Below the pieces are notes generated by a model, which worked only from the letters and a program-made list of their open reading frames with translations, searched no databases and was not told the DNA's origin. 64,000 nt of DNA, from assembly GCA_017522785.1 (NCBI GenBank), contig JAFWYF010000001.1:186001-250000 (forward strand), in the 5' to 3' direction. Position 1 is the stretch's first letter. Each line of letters begins with the position of its first letter. This document shows positions 17,987 through 27,228 of this stretch, one piece after another. The DNA is from Bacteroidaceae bacterium (GTDB lineage Bacteria > Bacteroidota > Bacteroidia > Bacteroidales > Bacteroidaceae). The translations under genes and the position numbers were made by a program.

Positions 17987-19906
17987 TTATAATCTTTCAC
18001 ACTCTGCAAGCCAACCGGCTACATCTGCGTCCGATGGCATTCGCCAATCGCCTCTGGGGCTCAGATTGCAACTGCCAACCTTGGGACCATCGGGCATACA
18101 TGAGCGTTTGAACTGTTGTGTAAAGAAACGGCGGAAAAATATTGTCAGCCATTTTTTTATTGTCTCCTTGCTGTGTATCTCTTCAAACGATTTACAAGCT
18201 ATGTGATATATCTTTGACGGTGTAAATCCGTTACGCAAAGTGTGGTATATAAAGAAATCGTGCAATTCGTATGGGCCCACCAAGTCTTCGGTTTTTTGCT
18301 TAATCTCTCCATTTTCGTGTGCCGGGATGAGCTCGGGAGAAATAGGAGTTTCTACAATGTCCAATAGGGTGGTGCGTGTTGCTTCGTTGTCGCTGTTAAG
18401 AGCAATCCACCTAACCAAATACTTAACTAATGTCTTTGGAATAGACGCATTGACACCATACATGCTCATGTGGTCGCCGTTGTATGTAGCCCAACCCAAC
18501 GCAAGTTCCGAAAGGTCGCCTGTGCCTATAACAAACCCATTTGTTCGGTTTGCTAAGTCCATAAGAATTTGGGTACGCTCTCGTGCTTGTGAGTTCTCGT
18601 ATGTGGTATCGTGTATGTTCACATCGTGCCCAATGTCTTTGAAATGTTGGATACATGCCTCTTTAATAGATACTTCTTGTATGCTTACACCTAAATTCTG
18701 CATAAGGCATAGCGCATTGTTGTATGTCCTGTCGGTTGTTCCAAATCCGGGCATTGTTACTGCCATAATCTCTTTTCTGCTTCTTCCAAGCAAGTCGAAC
18801 GCTTTAACTGTAACAAGCAGGGCCAGTGTGGAATCTAATCCTCCCGAAATACCTATTACGCAACTTTTTGCATTAGTGTGTTCAATGCGTTTTGCCAATC
18901 CAATGCTTTGCATCGAGAATATCTCTTCGCATCTTTCGTTCATGCAATTCTCTTTGGGAATAAATGGCATGGCATTGTATTTGCGTGTTAATACAACCTC
19001 TTTGCTCTCTTCTTGTGCTATATAGCATGTTTTTATACTGTTGTTCCTCGAACTGTTTCTGCAAGAACGGAACGCACTGTTTCTTAGTCTTCTGCTGTTT
19101 AGCAGTTCTGTGTCTATTTCGGATATTAATAGCTGTGGCTGTGTGCTAAAGCGTCTGCTACATGCCAATAGTTCTCCGTTTTCTATTATCAGAGCGTTGC
19201 CACCATAAACATTGTCGCCCGAAGATTCTCCATAGCCACAACCGGAATAAATGTATGCGCTATTAGTCTTTGCGCTGTTTGTAGCAAAAATCTGTTTTAA
19301 ATATTCATGCTTGCCAACGCTTTCACTGCTTGCCGATAAGTTTAAAATAATTTCTGCTCCATTGAGTGCAAGGCTTGTTCCTTGTGAAATGGGTGAGTTC
19401 TCTTCCCCAATTTCTATTCCAAAAGTGTAGGATGGTGTTCTAAATAGCGTGTCAGGTGATATGCACACTGTTTGTTCACATAACGTAATTGTTGCATCAT
19501 CAGGCAATAGTGCTCCCGATGTAAACCAACGTCCTTCGTTCTCGTTGTAGTTTATGATTTTTTTTGGTACAGCACCAATTATCTTTCCGCGATGCAATAC
19601 GACAGCGCAGTTGAATAGGACGCTTCCCAACAGGACGGGCATGCCAATAACTATTATAGTATTGTGCTTAGCACTCTCCTCAACGACTGTTTTCAATGCT
19701 CTCTCAGCTTCTTGTTGTAGATGTTTGTTAAGAAAAATATCGCCACAACTGCACGATGTAATTCCCAGTTCCGGGAATAGAATAAGTTCTACATTCTTTT
19801 CCGATGCCTCTTCTATCATCGACAGCATGCTTTGAGCATTGTATTTGCTGTTGGCAACCTTCACAGATGGTATCGCCGATGCTACTTTAACAAAACCAAA
19901 ATTCAT
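17987..19906 (-). CDS. nadE: NAD+ synthase, two-domain type, with altered glutaminase site
   Basis: 639-residue enzyme of the last step of NAD synthesis (deamido-NAD to NAD). The N-terminal nitrilase-fold glutaminase domain covers about residues 1-270, and the C-terminal ATP-pyrophosphatase synthase domain has the P-loop SGGLDSTLALL. In the nitrilase triad, Glu46 (FPELGIT) and Lys115 (VPKK) are conserved. The nucleophile Cys, normally in a GVEICEDLW-type motif, is replaced by Gly167 (FGIEIGEENS, codon GGG at 19406-19408). The rest of the domain (NLSASSE, GCGYGESSGD) is well kept. Glutamine-dependent activity should therefore be lost and ammonia would have to be the donor. No frameshift is present. 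It has its own downstream terminator. Confidence 0.93.
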   Translation of the reverse strand: MNFGFVKVASAIPSVKVANSKYNAQSMLSMIEEASEKNVELILFPELGITSCSCGDIFLNKHLQQEAERALKTVVEESAKHNTIIVIGMPVLLGSVLFNCAVVLHRGKIIGAVPKKIINYNENEGRWFTSGALLPDDATITLCEQTVCISPDTLFRTPSYTFGIEIGEENSPISQGTSLALNGAEIILNLSASSESVGKHEYLKQIFATNSAKTNSAYIYSGCGYGESSGDNVYGGNALIIENGELLACSRRFSTQPQLLISEIDTELLNSRRLRNSAFRSCRNSSRNNSIKTCYIAQEESKEVVLTRKYNAMPFIPKENCMNERCEEIFSMQSIGLAKRIEHTNAKSCVIGISGGLDSTLALLVTVKAFDLLGRSRKEIMAVTMPGFGTTDRTYNNALCLMQNLGVSIQEVSIKEACIQHFKDIGHDVNIHDTTYENSQARERTQILMDLANRTNGFVIGTGDLSELALGWATYNGDHMSMYGVNASIPKTLVKYLVRWIALNSDNEATRTTLLDIVETPISPELIPAHENGEIKQKTEDLVGPYELHDFFIYHTLRNGFTPSKIYHIACKSFEEIHSKETIKKWLTIFFRRFFTQQFKRSCMPDGPKVGSCNLSPRGDWRMPSDADVAGWLAECERL

Positions 19907-19945
19907 ATATTATATATATTATAAGGTATATCTTTGTTAAATTAA

Positions 19946-19978
19946 AAAGACACTCCCCTTTGGGGAGGGAGTGTCTTT
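19946..19978 (-). terminator. Terminator of the fasciclin gene
   Basis: AAAGACACTCCC (19946-19957) pairs with GGGAGTGTCTTT (19967-19978); an inner CCCC/GGGG pairing is also possible. On the minus strand it runs into a T-rich tail 20 bp after the stop of the fasciclin lipoprotein gene and before nadE. Confidence 0.8.
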
Positions 19979-19997
19979 CTTTATAAATAGTTGTCTA

Positions 19998-22061
19998 TTA
20001 ATGTTTGTCCTCGGGTTTGCTGGCGTTTGTCAGTACACTTCTTGGTACAAGCTCAAGATAGTCGAATGAGTTCTCGTGTGCAGCAGCGCCACCATCCTTT
20101 GTTACGTCTTTAAAACGTATCTTGTGGTTACGTGTTCCGTTTAAGTTCTTTGTGGCAATGATACGACGATAGCAGTTCTCACTATCACGCATGCTTGCTG
20201 AACTTGTTAGCATAATATTGTCTGAACCGCGCATCCAACCTTGGTTTCTAATATTTTTGTCGTAAATATCTTCGTCTTCAATTTCATCAATATCTTTCAT
20301 TACATCGCTAGGCAAATTTCTCATATCTACAGGGATACCGGCAATCTCTCCATCTACATAGAACTGTGTTACACCGCGCTGTGTTGAGACGGAAAAACCA
20401 AAACGAATTTCGTATGTTCCTGCAGGTACAGGAGGAATATTAAATTCGAAATCGAATACACCGTTTGCAAGGAATTCATCTCCTTGGAATACAGCCCAAT
20501 GTCCTGTGCTTGTTCCATGTGGCCATGTAACATATAATGCTGTACTACTGTTTCTCACTGTAATGTCTTTTACATAGTCATTAGGAATGTAATAACCCAT
20601 TTTATCATTCGGTAAAGGAAGTGCCCATCTGATTTCGTTGTTTATAAGTTCGGGGAACAGCGATGTTGAGTTAATACGTATACGCTCATTTAATACCGAA
20701 CTCTTCATTTCTGCTTCGTTATACACCAACATTTTGTCTATTGGGTGAATAACACCGTTTAGGGCCTTTCCATTAAATCCTTCGTTTCTCAAAGAATCGG
20801 GAAGTATTGTTACATTCACAATGTCGTCGTTACCATTATTGGTTCTGGTGTGGTTCAGTACCATTATAGCAACCTCTTCTGTTTTGAAAGGTGCTGTAAC
20901 CTTTATCATTTTGTTGAGTAATGTCTCATAGTACTCATGAATGTCGTATGTGAACTCGCCAAAATGGGTTTCAGGGTTGAATGCGGCATCTTTGTCGTAA
21001 TTTAGGAATACAAACTTGTCGTACGACATACGGCTCTTTAGAATGTGGTATGCGACAAATCTGTTCAAAGGATTGTTGCGCGATGTGTAATCGTCGTAAT
21101 CTACCTCTCCTTCGAAATTGTCGCTACCGTACCACTTGTTTGCAAAATCAATCAAATCATTTAAGTCGTTAATGTTATTCTTTGCCAATGTTGCATCCGA
21201 TTCTACAAACAGAGTGTAACCTTGGTTTTTGCTCTTTGGATAGGGTAGGTCTTTAAAGTTGTTGGTAAATCCAGTTCCGGGGTGTACGGCATCTAAATGC
21301 TCGTGTTTGTAGTTCAAATCGAGAACATAATCGCGAACAGAATCGCTAAGGTTGGTAAGCTCAAGTGCTTCTGAGAAAACTGAATACTCAGTTTGGTTCT
21401 TCAAAAGGTCGCTTACGGTTGAATTCGACAGTGTTATCGTAGACTCCAATGTTTGAACAACGCCGTTCTCAACTTCTGCATCGGCAACCAAAATTCTCGA
21501 TGTGTTGTTTATCATAATATCGGGTCTTCCGGTCTCCTCATTTACAGGCCACGCTATTTCCATAAAGCGGTTGTTCATATTACTCTGAGGAATCTCTCCT
21601 TCGGGAAGGTCTACAGTAAGAAACTCGCGCTCAATAATATGGTTCATTGCGATTTCATTTACCATTGAGTCGCTTAACTCTTCCAAAATGGGTGAGTGCA
21701 CTCCTGTGTCCTCAAAATCCTCTGTTCCAAGTGTTGTTGAATATTTGCGATATTGTTGCGCAATGAAACTGTCGATAGCCTCGTTTGTGGGAGCAAAACA
21801 GGTGTAAGAACCATATGTACTTAATGTTTTAAGCAGGGTCGCTGAAGATGACTTACCAATTTGTGCTCTGCCTAGAATGTAAGTGAATTTGCTGAATAAT
21901 TCGGGTCTGTTCTCCAAATAGTCAGCAACAGTCTCACCTGTAAATGTGTACCTGTTACTTTGGTCAATTTCTTCGGTACAACTTGTGAAAATACCTGTGG
22001 CAAACGCAATGCAACCGACGATTGCCAAAGAACTTAATTTTGAAAATAAGTACTTTTTCAT
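19998..22061 (-). CDS. Fasciclin domain lipoprotein
   Basis: 687-residue predicted outer-membrane lipoprotein. The signal peptide ends in the lipobox GIFTSC with acylated Cys28, followed by TEEIDQS. Two fasciclin (FAS1)-like repeats can be seen. The first is at about 40-220 (TVADYLENRPELFSKFTYIL, YTCFAPTNEAIDSFI, HIIEREFLTVDLPEG). The second is at about 225-455 (SVFSEALELTNL, YTLFVESDATLAKNNI, HPIDKMLVYNEAEM). The last ~200 residues are beta-rich (ALYVTWPHGTSTGHWAVF, PVPAGTYEIRFGFS, DYLELVPRSVL), like a ligand-binding domain attached to Bacteroidetes fasciclin lipoproteins. No SusC/SusD-type partner is adjacent. A cell-surface adhesion or glycan-related role is plausible, but the substrate is unknown. 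Confidence 0.82.
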   Translation of the reverse strand: MKKYLFSKLSSLAIVGCIAFATGIFTSCTEEIDQSNRYTFTGETVADYLENRPELFSKFTYILGRAQIGKSSSATLLKTLSTYGSYTCFAPTNEAIDSFIAQQYRKYSTTLGTEDFEDTGVHSPILEELSDSMVNEIAMNHIIEREFLTVDLPEGEIPQSNMNNRFMEIAWPVNEETGRPDIMINNTSRILVADAEVENGVVQTLESTITLSNSTVSDLLKNQTEYSVFSEALELTNLSDSVRDYVLDLNYKHEHLDAVHPGTGFTNNFKDLPYPKSKNQGYTLFVESDATLAKNNINDLNDLIDFANKWYGSDNFEGEVDYDDYTSRNNPLNRFVAYHILKSRMSYDKFVFLNYDKDAAFNPETHFGEFTYDIHEYYETLLNKMIKVTAPFKTEEVAIMVLNHTRTNNGNDDIVNVTILPDSLRNEGFNGKALNGVIHPIDKMLVYNEAEMKSSVLNERIRINSTSLFPELINNEIRWALPLPNDKMGYYIPNDYVKDITVRNSSTALYVTWPHGTSTGHWAVFQGDEFLANGVFDFEFNIPPVPAGTYEIRFGFSVSTQRGVTQFYVDGEIAGIPVDMRNLPSDVMKDIDEIEDEDIYDKNIRNQGWMRGSDNIMLTSSASMRDSENCYRRIIATKNLNGTRNHKIRFKDVTKDGGAAAHENSFDYLELVPRSVLTNASKPEDKH

Positions 22062-22433
22062 TATTGCTTTATTTAATTATTTATTTTTTGCACTTTTCTT
22101 AATCTCCCTAAATAAGTAAAACACAAACAAATCATAACCCCCATGCAGTATAGTTGCGATATACTCTACATGTCAGCTTTAATTCGCTTATACATAATAT
22201 ATTACCCCTAACAACCTTGGTTAAATTATCTATTATTAACCTAGATTATTATATATTAAGGAGAAAAATCAGTTCCAAATATACAATGTTATATTTTATT
22301 ATCCAAAAAAAAATGACGAATTCAACTGTTTTCAAAAAAAATAAAAAAAAGTTGCAAAAATATTTGCATGATAAATAAATATGTTTTAAATTTGCAATGA
22401 TTTCAAAAATAAAGCGCCTTAAAAATTGTAGAT
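22062..22433. other. AT-rich intergenic region before the Fur-family gene
   Basis: 372 bp, strongly AT-rich, holding the upstream regions of two divergent genes. I see no gene; a 74-codon frame at 22154-22378 has poly-Lys/Asn composition and no family features. The only clear element is the promoter at 22363-22394. No inverted repeat matching a PerR/Fur box could be assigned with confidence. Confidence 0.6.
22363..22394 (+). promoter_or_regulatory. Promoter of the Fur-family regulator and rubrerythrin
   Basis: TTTG (22363-22366), 20-bp spacer, TAAATTTG (22387-22394) on the plus strand: a full Bacteroidetes consensus. The predicted start is near 22401, 33 nt before the regulator ATG. Confidence 0.75.
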
Positions 22434-22853
22434 ATGAGTAGAGTTGAATTGAAAAAAGAATTGATAAGAGCTGGCATCAGACCTTCTGTTCAGCGTTTGG
22501 CGATATATGAATATGTCAAAATGACAAAACATCATCCAACGGCAGAATGTGTATATGAATCGCTACGCGACAAATTGGGCTCTCTTTCGTTGACTACTGT
22601 TTATAATACGCTGAAACTGTTTGTAGATGCTGGTTTGGTGATTATGCTGAACATTGACAATACATTTCATTGCTTCGATGGATATACTCACCCACATGCC
22701 CACTTCAGATGTAACACTTGTGGCAAGATATACGATTTTCCAATGAAACGCGATTATCATGCTTTGGTTGAGGATGCAGAGGGTTTCGATGTTACAGAGG
22801 CACAGCTTTATTTGAAGGGTATATGCAAAGTATGTAAAAGTATAAAAAATTAA
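22434..22853 (+). CDS. Fur family transcriptional regulator, PerR-like
   Basis: 139-residue metal-dependent DNA-binding repressor. The winged helix covers residues 1-80 (GIRPSVQRLAIYEYV, HHPTAECVYESLRD, SLTTVYNTLKLFVDAGLV). The dimerisation domain has a HPHAHF metal-binding segment and two CxxC pairs (CNTCGKIYDF and CKVC) that form the structural zinc site. The gene is followed 38 bp downstream by a reverse rubrerythrin, an enzyme that removes peroxide. That gene pairing points to a peroxide-sensing PerR-type role rather than iron-sensing Fur, but the metal-ligand set alone does not decide this. A consensus promoter lies 40 bp upstream. Confidence 0.88.
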   Translation: MSRVELKKELIRAGIRPSVQRLAIYEYVKMTKHHPTAECVYESLRDKLGSLSLTTVYNTLKLFVDAGLVIMLNIDNTFHCFDGYTHPHAHFRCNTCGKIYDFPMKRDYHALVEDAEGFDVTEAQLYLKGICKVCKSIKN

Positions 22854-22897
22854 AATAATTAAAAAGGCTTAATATTAACATTTAAAAATTTATGACT

Positions 22898-23443
22898 ATG
22901 AAAAAGTTTATTTGTTCAGTTTGTGGTTATGTACATGAAGGTGATGCAGCTCCCGAGAGATGCCCAATGTGTAAAGTTCCCGCCGAGAAGTTCAATGAGT
23001 TGGTGCAGAATGGTAAACTCGAGTTTGTACAAGAGCATGTAATTGGCGTTGCAAAAGGTTGCGACGATGAAATGATAAAGGATTTGAATAACCATTTCTT
23101 GGGTGAATGTACCGAAGTTGGTATGTATCTTGCAATGAGTCGTCAGGCCGACCGTGAGGGCTATCCCGAAATTGCAGAGGCATTCAAACGCTATGCATGG
23201 GAAGAGGCTGAGCATGCCGCAAAATTTGCAGAGTTGTTGGGTGATGTTGTTTGGGATACTAAGACCAATCTCGACAAACGCATGAACGCTGAGAGTGGTG
23301 CTTGCGCTGATAAGTACAGAATTGCAAAGCGTGCTAAAGAATTAAACCTCGATGCTATTCACGACACTGTTCATGAAATGGCTAAAGACGAGGCTCGTCA
23401 TGGAAAAGGTTTTGAAGGTTTATATAATCGTTATTTTAAGTAA
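22898..23443 (+). CDS. Reverse rubrerythrin (NADH peroxidase type)
   Basis: 181-residue di-iron protein that reduces hydrogen peroxide in anaerobes. The domain order is reversed compared with classical rubrerythrin. The rubredoxin-like FeS4 knuckles come first ([20 protein letters not shown], residues 6-25), followed by a ferritin-like four-helix domain. Iron ligands are visible in [31 protein letters not shown] and [16 protein letters not shown] at 22898 is used because family members begin MKKF(I/V)C; an ATG two codons earlier is also possible. It directly follows the PerR-like gene and ends in a strong terminator, so the two form an oxidative-stress operon. Confidence 0.93.
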   Translation: MKKFICSVCGYVHEGDAAPERCPMCKVPAEKFNELVQNGKLEFVQEHVIGVAKGCDDEMIKDLNNHFLGECTEVGMYLAMSRQADREGYPEIAEAFKRYAWEEAEHAAKFAELLGDVVWDTKTNLDKRMNAESGACADKYRIAKRAKELNLDAIHDTVHEMAKDEARHGKGFEGLYNRYFK

Positions 23444-23461
23444 ATTAGTTTTTTGGTGTGA

Positions 23462-23501
23462 ATGCGAGCTACCTGTGAAGGTGGCTCGCATCTTTTTTTT
23501 T
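23462..23501 (+). terminator. Terminator of the PerR-like/rubrerythrin operon
   Basis: ATGCGAGCTACC (23462-23473) pairs with GGTGGCTCGCAT (23480-23491) with one G-U pair and a 6-nt loop, followed by a T run to 23501. Confidence 0.9.
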
Positions 23502-23522
23502 ATGTATTAAAAGGAAATATTT

Positions 23523-24422
23523 TTACAAAATAGATTTGTCTATGTAAGATAGAATCTCCTCTTTGTCGTTGGGGTGAAACCAAGCTATCTCCTCGTCGCG
23601 CCTGTACCAAGTAACCTGCTTGCGTGAATATATACGTGTGTTTTGCTTTATCTTCTCTATTGCAAATGGGAGTTCCCATTCCCCGTCGAGAACTTTGAAA
23701 ATTTCTTTATAACCAACTGTGTTTAATGAATTGTGCTCGCGTAAATGGTAAAACTTCTTAACTTCATTTATAAGCCCCTGTTCTATCATTATATCTACTC
23801 GGCGGTTAATTCGCTCGTACAGTTCTTCTCGGTTACGTTGAAGGCCTATTTTGATGATATTAAAAGGGCGTTGTTTTTCCTTGCGTGTACGAAATGAGGT
23901 ATATGTCTTACCGGTCATATAGCAAATTTCCAATGCGTGCATCACGCGCTTTGGATTTTTTATGTCTGCTTCTCGATAATATTCGGGGTCTATAATTCGT
24001 AACTCTTCGCTAAGTTTTTCCAAACCCTCTTCGGCATACCTCTTTTTAATAAGTTCGCGAGTGTCGTCGTCTACGGTTGGAATATCGTCTATTCCCTTGC
24101 AAACTGCATCGATATATAGCATTGAACCACCCGAAAGCAACATTGTCGGGTGTAGTGGAAACTGTTCTTCGAGTAGCGCCAGCACCTCTTGTTCGTATCG
24201 TGCGGCGCTATAATAGTCGCCCGGTTCGAGTTGCCCGACGAAATAGTGCTTACATCGAGCCAACTCCTCCTTTGTGGGCATTGCTGTACCAATCTCCATT
24301 CCGCGATACATCTGTCTGGAATCTGACGATATTATGGGGCAACCAAGGTGTTCGGCAATCTCTAAACTAACCTCTGTTTTGCCAACTGCGGTAGGGCCAA
24401 TCAGTACGACTAAATTGTTCAT
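23523..24422 (-). CDS. miaA: tRNA dimethylallyltransferase
   Basis: 299-residue enzyme that adds a dimethylallyl group to A37 of tRNAs reading codons that start with U (first step towards ms2i6A). P-loop [15 protein letters not shown] is at residues 8-22. The substrate-binding [14 protein letters not shown] follows, with [15 protein letters not shown] and the C-terminal [10 protein letters not shown]. The length is normal. Its ATG overlaps the stop of the pRiA4b-like gene by one base, so it is translationally coupled and is the last gene of the lipid A cluster transcript. Confidence 0.96.
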   Translation of the reverse strand: MNNLVVLIGPTAVGKTEVSLEIAEHLGCPIISSDSRQMYRGMEIGTAMPTKEELARCKHYFVGQLEPGDYYSAARYEQEVLALLEEQFPLHPTMLLSGGSMLYIDAVCKGIDDIPTVDDDTRELIKKRYAEEGLEKLSEELRIIDPEYYREADIKNPKRVMHALEICYMTGKTYTSFRTRKEKQRPFNIIKIGLQRNREELYERINRRVDIMIEQGLINEVKKFYHLREHNSLNTVGYKEIFKVLDGEWELPFAIEKIKQNTRIYSRKQVTWYRRDEEIAWFHPNDKEEILSYIDKSIL

Positions 24423-24988
24423 TAATATAAATCCTCTATGGAATTTGTGTCGGCAATTCCTTCGATGTCAAAACCTGAAAGGTCCAAATCGTCATCGTTG
24501 TAACTGTCGCTTCCATAAAATTCTTCACTTATATCATCGGATATACCTCCAACAGGGTTTTTGCTCATTAACTCGTCGAAATTGAGCGTCTGGGTTGGGG
24601 CATCACCAATGGATTTTACGCAACGTGGAGCTTCCAAGTCTTTGCCAAACTCTATTTTGCTAAGCTCCATGAAAAATACTCTGTCGCCTAGTGGGTCAAA
24701 AACATACATCAGACGCTGTTTTTCTTCTTCGATAAGGTCGCCAATTACTGTTTCTTCCATAACGTAATTGTCCTCGTCGGAACGGCTTCCCATGTCTTCA
24801 AGTGTAATTTCTACCTCTTTAATCCATTTCTCGTTGCAGATGAAAAACGATGTCATCTGGTCGTCGGGGTAGTTTACAGATTCCAAAATTGCTTTATGTA
24901 GTTCAATGAATGTGGCATCGGAGTCTATTTCAATGTCTCTTCTGAAATCCTCAACCTCGTCCGATAACAGTCTGAATTTATAAATCAT
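24422..24988 (-). CDS. pRiA4b ORF-3-like (IS1096 passenger TnpR-like) protein
   Basis: 188-residue acidic protein. The first ~140 residues match the pRiA4b ORF-3-like fold family: [50 protein letters not shown], and [19 protein letters not shown]. Automated pipelines often name such proteins 'IS1096 element passenger TnpR family'. No transposase, inverted repeats or target duplication is present, so the name should not be read as evidence of a mobile element. The C-terminal tail is Asp-rich. It sits in a one-base overlap with miaA and 36 bp after lpxA, and its role in that operon is unknown. Confidence 0.75.
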   Translation of the reverse strand: MIYKFRLLSDEVEDFRRDIEIDSDATFIELHKAILESVNYPDDQMTSFFICNEKWIKEVEITLEDMGSRSDEDNYVMEETVIGDLIEEEKQRLMYVFDPLGDRVFFMELSKIEFGKDLEAPRCVKSIGDAPTQTLNFDELMSKNPVGGISDDISEEFYGSDSYNDDDLDLSGFDIEGIADTNSIEDLY

Positions 24989-25024
24989 ATCTAGATATAA
25001 TTTCTAATGAATACTCTGGTTTTT

Positions 25025-25795
25025 TTATCCTATAATGCCTCGTGTTGCATCTTTCTCAATAAAGTTAAGGATGTATTCAATTTCGGGGCTTGAAGGTATT
25101 GTCTCTTTAATTTTCTTTACTCCATCTGAAACATTATTACCGCTTTGATATATTAAACGGTAGGCATCGTGTATGCTTTTTATTGTTTCGTTGCTAAAAC
25201 CGCGACGACGCAAACCTACAATGTTCAATCCGCAATAGCGTGCCGGTTCACGTCCTACTATTATATAAGGAGGTATATCTTTGTTCAATCGACTGCCTCC
25301 CTGTATCATAACGTATCCTCCTATGTGTGAGAATTGGTGAACAAGTACGCATGCGCTTAATATTGCATTGTCGTCGATAACAACCTCGCCTGCAATTTTA
25401 CTTGAGTTGCCAATGATGCAGCCACTTCCTATCTCGGAATCGTGGCCAATATGAGAGTTCTCCATGAACAGATTGTTGCTACCAACAACAGTTTTGCCTT
25501 TGGATGCTGTTCCACGATTAATGGTAACATTCTCTCTTATCATATTGTTGTCGCCAATTTCGCAGGTTGTATCTTCTCCTCTAAACTTAAGGTCCTGAGG
25601 TATACCACCTATTACAGCGCCATGGAATATCTTGTTGTTGTTACCCATGCGAGTACCATAGAGCACCGATGCATGAGGCATTATCACACAATTGTCGCCA
25701 ATTACTACATTCTTGTCTATGTATGCAAACGCACCAATTTCGCAATTCTCTCCAATTTTTGCTTCGGGGTCGATGTATGCTAATGGACTTATCAT
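25025..25795 (-). CDS. lpxA: UDP-N-acetylglucosamine acyltransferase
   Basis: 256-residue left-handed beta-helix trimer enzyme that performs the first step of lipid A synthesis, 3-O-acylation of UDP-GlcNAc. Hexapeptide repeats start at once ([20 protein letters not shown]). The catalytic region has MENSHIGHDSEIGSGCIIGN, with the conserved His in SHIGHD. HQFSHIGGYVMIQGGSRLN and the helical C terminus (VGLRRRGFSNETIKSIHDAYRLIY) are typical. It follows lpxC-fabZ by 16 bp in the lipid A operon. Confidence 0.97.
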   Translation of the reverse strand: MISPLAYIDPEAKIGENCEIGAFAYIDKNVVIGDNCVIMPHASVLYGTRMGNNNKIFHGAVIGGIPQDLKFRGEDTTCEIGDNNMIRENVTINRGTASKGKTVVGSNNLFMENSHIGHDSEIGSGCIIGNSSKIAGEVVIDDNAILSACVLVHQFSHIGGYVMIQGGSRLNKDIPPYIIVGREPARYCGLNIVGLRRRGFSNETIKSIHDAYRLIYQSGNNVSDGVKKIKETIPSSPEIEYILNFIEKDATRGIIG

Positions 25796-25811
25796 GATAT
25801 TTTCTTTTTAA

Positions 25812-27200
25812 TTATTTATTCTTAATAATCTGCCCTGTAAATTGTGCCTCTACAGCCAATTTCTCACCAACAAATGCATATCCTTTCATTACAGATATGC
25901 TATGACGTAACGGGCTAACCTGTTCTACGCGGAATACAATGGTGTCGCCGGGGACAACTTTTTTGTGAAATGCTATCTTCTCCATCTTTATAAAATATGT
26001 GGAGTATTTTTTTGGCTCGTCGAGCATGTTCAGAACATGTAATCCTCCACATTGCGACATTGCTTCAATAAGTAGTACGCCGGGCATTACAGGCTCGTCG
26101 GGGAAATGTCCCTGAAAGAATGGCTCGTTGGCTGTAACATTCTTTACGCCTATTATGTAGTTTGAACCAATCTCTGTTATTTTGTCAATGAGCATGAATG
26201 GGTAACGGTGGGGGAGTAATTCGCGAATGCGATTTACATCCATTGCCGGTTCTGCATTGGGGTTGTATGTAGGTGCCTGAATCTGATGCTCGCGTATTGT
26301 TTTACGCATTGCACGCGCAAATTTGTTGTTAATTGTGTGTCCGGGGCATGTTGCTATAATGCGTCCTTGCAGTGGCTTGCCTATAAGTGCCAAATCGCCA
26401 ATTATATCCAATAATTTGTGTCGTGCCGGTTCGTTGTTCCACACCAATGGCTTGTGGTTCAAATAACCCAATTTCTTGGCGTCCATGTGTGGAACTCCAA
26501 TAACATCGGCCAAACGGTTGTATTGCTCTTGAGGCATCTCACGCTCATAAATCACAATGGCATTGTCCAAATCTCCTCCTTTTATAAGGCCGGCTGCCAA
26601 TAGTGGTTCTAATTCACGAACAAATACAAATGTACGACTCGATGCTATTTCTGTTTTGAAATCCTCCATGTCCTCCAATGTCGCATATTGGTTGTAGAGG
26701 ATACCCGACTCATAATGTACAAGCACATTAAGGCTGAACTTCTCGTCGGGAAGTATAATAATTGAGTTGCCGGTCTTTTCGTCTTTAATCTCTATCTTTG
26801 ATTTTATGATAAAGACATCTTTTTCGGCATTTAACTCTTTAACTCCTACACGTTCTATGTTTTCGACATATTGTATGGCGCTACCATCGAGAATTGGAAA
26901 CTCGGGGCCGTTTACCTGCATTAAACAGTTGTCTATTCCCGAAGCAAACAGAGCTGCCATAGCATGCTCTACTGTGCTGACTCTTGCATCGCCTTTTGAT
27001 AAAACGGTTCCGCGTGTTGTTTCGGTAACATTCTCGGCTACTGCATCTATTATGGGTTCGCCGGGTAGGTCGATACGCTGTATCTTATATCCATAGTTCT
27101 CGGGTGCCGGATTAAATGTTACCGTAAGGCTTAATCCTGTGTGCAAACCTTTACCAAATAGTGAGAAACTTCCGTTTAATGTTTTTTGTTTGTTGTTCAT
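25812..27200 (-). CDS. lpxC-fabZ: Bifunctional LpxC / FabZ fusion
   Basis: 462-residue fusion found across Bacteroidetes. Residues 1-305 are the zinc deacetylase LpxC, the committed step of lipid A synthesis: HTGLSLTVTFNPAP, STVEHAMAALFASGIDNCLM, then HKLLDIIGDLALIG with further zinc ligands. Residues 310-462 are the 3-hydroxyacyl-ACP dehydratase FabZ with hot-dog fold: LLPHRYPFMLIDKI (catalytic His) and GHFPDEPVMPGVLLIEAMSQ (catalytic acid). The fusion links consumption of hydroxyacyl chains for lipid A to their dehydration for phospholipids. Both active sites look intact. It lies between lpxD (28-bp gap) and lpxA. Confidence 0.97.
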   Translation of the reverse strand: MNNKQKTLNGSFSLFGKGLHTGLSLTVTFNPAPENYGYKIQRIDLPGEPIIDAVAENVTETTRGTVLSKGDARVSTVEHAMAALFASGIDNCLMQVNGPEFPILDGSAIQYVENIERVGVKELNAEKDVFIIKSKIEIKDEKTGNSIIILPDEKFSLNVLVHYESGILYNQYATLEDMEDFKTEIASSRTFVFVRELEPLLAAGLIKGGDLDNAIVIYEREMPQEQYNRLADVIGVPHMDAKKLGYLNHKPLVWNNEPARHKLLDIIGDLALIGKPLQGRIIATCPGHTINNKFARAMRKTIREHQIQAPTYNPNAEPAMDVNRIRELLPHRYPFMLIDKITEIGSNYIIGVKNVTANEPFFQGHFPDEPVMPGVLLIEAMSQCGGLHVLNMLDEPKKYSTYFIKMEKIAFHKKVVPGDTIVFRVEQVSPLRHSISVMKGYAFVGEKLAVEAQFTGQIIKNK

Positions 27201-27228
27201 AATAGAACTTTTTTATTTGTTAATTCTT

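Noticed and set aside
19929-19936. Plus-strand TATCTTTG box upstream of nothing on the plus strand
   Set aside because: It matches the -7 consensus, but no plus-strand gene or RNA follows before the terminator at 19946; probably a chance match in AT-rich sequence.
22154-22378. 74-codon open frame between the fasciclin and Fur-family genes
   Set aside because: Lys/Asn/Ile-rich, lies in AT-rich non-coding DNA, overlaps the promoter of the next gene and shows no family motif.
24422-24988. Insertion sequence suggested by the IS1096 passenger family name
   Set aside because: No transposase, terminal inverted repeats or target duplication; the gene is tightly fitted into an operon.
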